Shown here piece after piece: positions 5,697-6,456 of a stretch of DNA of 6,456 bases; within the stretch, counting starts at the first letter, position 1, and every line of letters starts with the position of its first letter. Position numbers and translations under genes: made by a program. The DNA is from Deltaproteobacteria bacterium (lineage in GTDB: Bacteria; Desulfobacterota; Desulfuromonadia; Geobacterales; Pseudopelobacteraceae), in contig JAURXC010000083.1 in the NCBI GenBank assembly GCA_030654645.1, positions 1 through 6,456 on the forward strand, read 5' to 3'. Under the pieces are notes generated by a model. That model searched no databases, was not told where the DNA came from, and was given only the letters and a program-made list of their open reading frames with translations.

Positions 5697-6456
5697 ATGT
5701 TGTTTTCCCAGTCTTCGATAGGAATGGAAATCAGGCCCAACGGCGTGACATGTGCTATGGTGGGTGGAACTCAAGCTTCTCCCCGTATCGAGCGGCTCGC
5801 CTGTGCCACTTTTCCGGAAAATACGGTTCGGGTCTCACTGAAGGAACAGAACATACTCGAACCGGAAGTTTTTGTTGAACGGGTCAAGTCAGCCCACAAC
5901 CTGATTCTGACTCGCACTGGCAAAGTCTCGGTCTCCTTGCCTGATTCCGTCGGCAGAATGCTTCTGATTGATCTTGAAGGCAGGTTCAAGAGCCGTGCGG
6001 AAGGACTTGACCTTATCCGCTGGAAACTGAAAAAAAGCATACCTTTTGATCTTGCCGATACCCATCTGGATTATCAGAAACTGGCTGTTCGCGAGAATGG
6101 TGAAATGTCGCTGCTGGTTGCTTTGATATCCAAAACGGTAGTATCCCAGTATGAGGAGCTGCTTGCGGAAGCGGGACTGATTCCGGCCCGGATAGATTTT
6201 AATTCATTCAACCTCTGCAGAGTCTTTGATCGGCAACTGTCAATTGACGGTGACGGCATCATGGTTTCATTTTATGGCAGTACACTGGGTATTATCGCTT
6301 TTACTCAGGGCGTTCCGGAGTTCATACGTGTAAAGGATCTCTTCGGCACAATTGCCACGGATAGTCGTGTATTTATGGAAATAAACAGTTCCCTGATGGT
6401 ATGCAAAAATCGTTTTCCGGACCGTCAGCCCCGCGTGGTTTTTTGCCTGGCGGCTC
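5697..6456 (+). CDS. PilM/GspL/MshI-like actin-fold assembly protein, 3' end missing
   Basis: An open frame of 253 codons from ATG 5697 runs off the window. PilM-family proteins sit in the cytoplasm and link the ATPase/platform to inner-membrane PilN/PilO-type partners; GspL's cytoplasmic domain does the same in type II secretion. Visible similarities are the N-terminal strand SIGMEIRPNGVTCAMVGG, the block SVSLPD (78-83), W109 with KKSIPFDLADTHLDYQ (112-127), which matches the PilM 'iPF..e....DYq' signature, and AGLIPARIDFNSFNLCR (159-175), matching 'aGl.p..iD...lal.R'. The expected phosphate-binding DIGSSSIK is degenerate: E11, R13 and T18 stand where D, G and K are expected. Nucleotide binding may therefore be lost, as in GspL. 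The ribosome site GGAACGGA (5683-5690) is 6 bases upstream. It directly follows the ATPase, as expected for an M/L component of the same machine. Family membership is likely from sequence and context; the exact name is uncertain. Confidence 0.72.
   Translation, partial: MLFSQSSIGMEIRPNGVTCAMVGGTQASPRIERLACATFPENTVRVSLKEQNILEPEVFVERVKSAHNLILTRTGKVSVSLPDSVGRMLLIDLEGRFKSRAEGLDLIRWKLKKSIPFDLADTHLDYQKLAVRENGEMSLLVALISKTVVSQYEELLAEAGLIPARIDFNSFNLCRVFDRQLSIDGDGIMVSFYGSTLGIIAFTQGVPEFIRVKDLFGTIATDSRVFMEINSSLMVCKNRFPDRQPRVVFCLAA

Overview
The window looks like chromosomal DNA of a metal- or sulfur-reducing anaerobe of the Geobacter/Desulfuromonas/Pelobacter group (Desulfuromonadia, formerly Deltaproteobacteria). 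This is inferred from three adjacent exported multiheme c-type cytochromes, an NHL-repeat beta-propeller gene joined to them, and a secretion/pilus-type assembly cluster next door. No RNA gene, CRISPR array, insertion sequence or integrase was found. All genes lie on the + strand and coding density is high.

Region 1 (1-2634) is a tightly packed electron-transfer operon. It holds the 3' end of an NHL-repeat protein, whose stop codon overlaps the next start (ATGA). A tetraheme cytochrome c (192-1088), a probable octaheme cytochrome with doubled-CXXCH units (1112-2185) and a small tetraheme cytochrome (2203-2634) follow. Together they carry 14 canonical CXXCH heme sites plus two CX3CH sites, one in each of the last two genes. 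All three cytochromes have Sec-type signal peptides, so heme attachment and function are expected outside the cytoplasm.

Region 2 (2635-2745) is a 111-base gap holding a strong hairpin plus T-run terminator, followed by AT-rich DNA that may carry a promoter I could not resolve.

Region 3 (2746-6456) begins a second operon: a GspF/PilC-type inner-membrane platform protein, a GspE/PilB/MshE-type assembly ATPase and a PilM/GspL-like actin-fold protein that runs off the 3' edge. The ATPase has an N-terminal MshEN-like domain, which suggests cyclic-di-GMP control. The PilM-like protein has lost the usual N-terminal nucleotide-binding signature. F, E and M/L form the cytoplasmic and inner-membrane motor of a type II secretion or type IV pilus-like machine; pseudopilins and secretin would be expected beyond the right edge. 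From memory, the layout recalls the atypical type II secretion locus (OxpG system) of Geobacter sulfurreducens, where secretion supports reduction of insoluble electron acceptors; I could not verify this.

The reading favoured here is an extracellular or periplasmic electron-transfer module beside an export machine. Whether the machine exports these cytochromes is inference from adjacency only.
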